Shown here piece after piece: positions 63,628-64,000 of a stretch of DNA of 64,000 bases; positions within the stretch are counted from its first letter, which is position 1; each line of letters opens with the position of its first letter. This stretch comes from SLJN01 sp964505385 (GTDB lineage: Bacteria; Bacteroidota; Rhodothermia; Balneolales; Natronogracilivirgulaceae): NCBI GenBank assembly GCA_964505385.1, contig CAZDIA010000009.1, positions 1 through 64,000 of the forward strand, given 5' to 3'. Position numbers and translations under genes: made by a program. The notes under the pieces are model-generated. The model was not told the DNA's origin. It searched no databases and saw only the letters and a program-made list of their open reading frames with translations.

Positions 63628-64000
63628 TTAGTTTCCCGGGTTTGTCGTAGCAGTACGTTCGATTATTTCTTCAAGCTTCTCAGGGTCGGATAATATATCT
63701 CTGAGCCAACTCCAGGCATTTTCCAGATTTTGCCTGGCAGAAGGTGTTAAAGATTCATCAAGATTCCACTCATAACCACGGATATGAAGCAAATAAGCCG
63801 GTGGATTTTTTCCATAAACTTTGCGGCATAACGCAAGCAAGTATTCCGGAGAAACCGCATGCATTGTGAAGGTAGCCCTCGGATCAGCTTGCACGGGTAC
63901 CATTTTAAATTCTGAAACGGTTTCATCCATACTGGCATCGACAAACAATATCAGGTCTTTATCTTGCATAATGGTAACGTCTTCCACCTGCAATTGAAAA
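63628..64000 (-). CDS. hydrogenase maturation protease HupD/HycI-like, partial at window end
   Basis: Last 124 residues or so of a [NiFe]-hydrogenase maturation endopeptidase, with the first part beyond 64000. The frame is open to the window edge. The visible region has DLILFVDASMDE, ATFTMHAVSPEYLLALCRKVYG and PPAYLLHIRGYEWNL, which match the second half of the fold; the N-terminal GxGN and first nickel ligand are not in view. These proteases cut the C-terminus of the large subunit after nickel insertion. It therefore implies hydrogenase structural genes just outside. Confidence 0.8.
   Translation of the reverse strand, partial: FQLQVEDVTIMQDKDLILFVDASMDETVSEFKMVPVQADPRATFTMHAVSPEYLLALCRKVYGKNPPAYLLHIRGYEWNLDESLTPSARQNLENAWSWLRDILSDPEKLEEIIERTATTNPGN

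Noticed and set aside
1..64000. CRISPR array, tRNA or rRNA genes
   Set aside because: No regularly spaced short repeats with unique spacers were seen, and no cloverleaf or rRNA-like sequence was recognised in the gaps. This was by eye, so a divergent tRNA might be missed.

Overview
The window looks like the chromosome of a Gram-negative, aerobic to facultatively anaerobic member of the Bacteroidota/Balneolota/Rhodothermota (FCB) group. The evidence is a set of lipoproteins and carboxypeptidase-regulatory-domain outer-envelope proteins, an Omp85-type barrel, a small basic protein beside mutL that resembles one found next to mutL in Bacteroidota, a bacilliredoxin, very acidic secreted proteins (which fits a salty habitat), and intergenic palindromic repeats of the kind common in this group. 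The phylum is an inference from gene content. No rRNA, tRNA, CRISPR array, integrase or intact insertion sequence was found.

Layout. 1-4000: a multi-PAS sensor kinase with a single-domain response regulator. 4000-6900: an accessory patch holding an AAA_14/DUF4143 ATPase and a PIN-domain toxin-like pair, separated by three copies of one interspersed repeat plus a 198-bp MITE-like element. 6900-18800: icd, a repeat-rich gap, a small membrane protein, mutL, a DUF3524 (tRNA-queuosine mannosyltransferase-like) gene, an RsbW-like kinase, gdhA, a CBS-plus-HEPN protein, a Crp/Fnr regulator overlapping a guanine deaminase, trmH and a Y-family polymerase. 18900-25800: a GH13 amylase with an upstream operator-like palindrome, a THUMP methyltransferase, an operon of nuoI, two unknown genes and an IscA-like gene, then der. 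25900-29700: an alkaline phosphatase with a clear terminator, a group II PLP decarboxylase, and small membrane proteins.

30000-36050 is a tight minus-strand operon: gatB, a thioredoxin-fold lipoprotein, tpiA, purD, an NHL-propeller protein and a small membrane protein, with 4-bp overlaps. 36650-41070: a split 5'-nucleotidase (two adjacent genes), a secreted DUF4412-like protein, mnmA and an HNH endonuclease. 41070-47130 is again repeat-rich and holds an M28 peptidase lipoprotein and two tandem paralogous carboxypeptidase-regulatory-domain proteins. 47130-51630: an operon of DUF4097 protein, SpoIIE-type phosphatase with a membrane sensor, and Omp85-type barrel. 51800-59070: an HD protein, a GT39-like membrane protein, bacilliredoxin, PlsC-like acyltransferase abutting a GltS-like symporter, a truncated RibD-like gene and an SLC13 transporter. 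59200-64000: a DUF4405 protein with an RG-rich repeat tail, an M28 peptidase, then [NiFe]-hydrogenase maturation genes hypA and hypB, convergent with a dihydroorotate-dehydrogenase-like gene and a hydrogenase maturation protease cut by the window end.

Connections. The RsbW-like kinase and the SpoIIE-type phosphatase could be two parts of one partner-switching pathway. The hyp genes and the protease imply a [NiFe] hydrogenase just beyond the right edge, and the Cys-rich Crp/Fnr regulator could be a redox sensor in the same physiology. The strongest unexplained material is the network of inverted and interspersed repeats and the CBS-HEPN protein.
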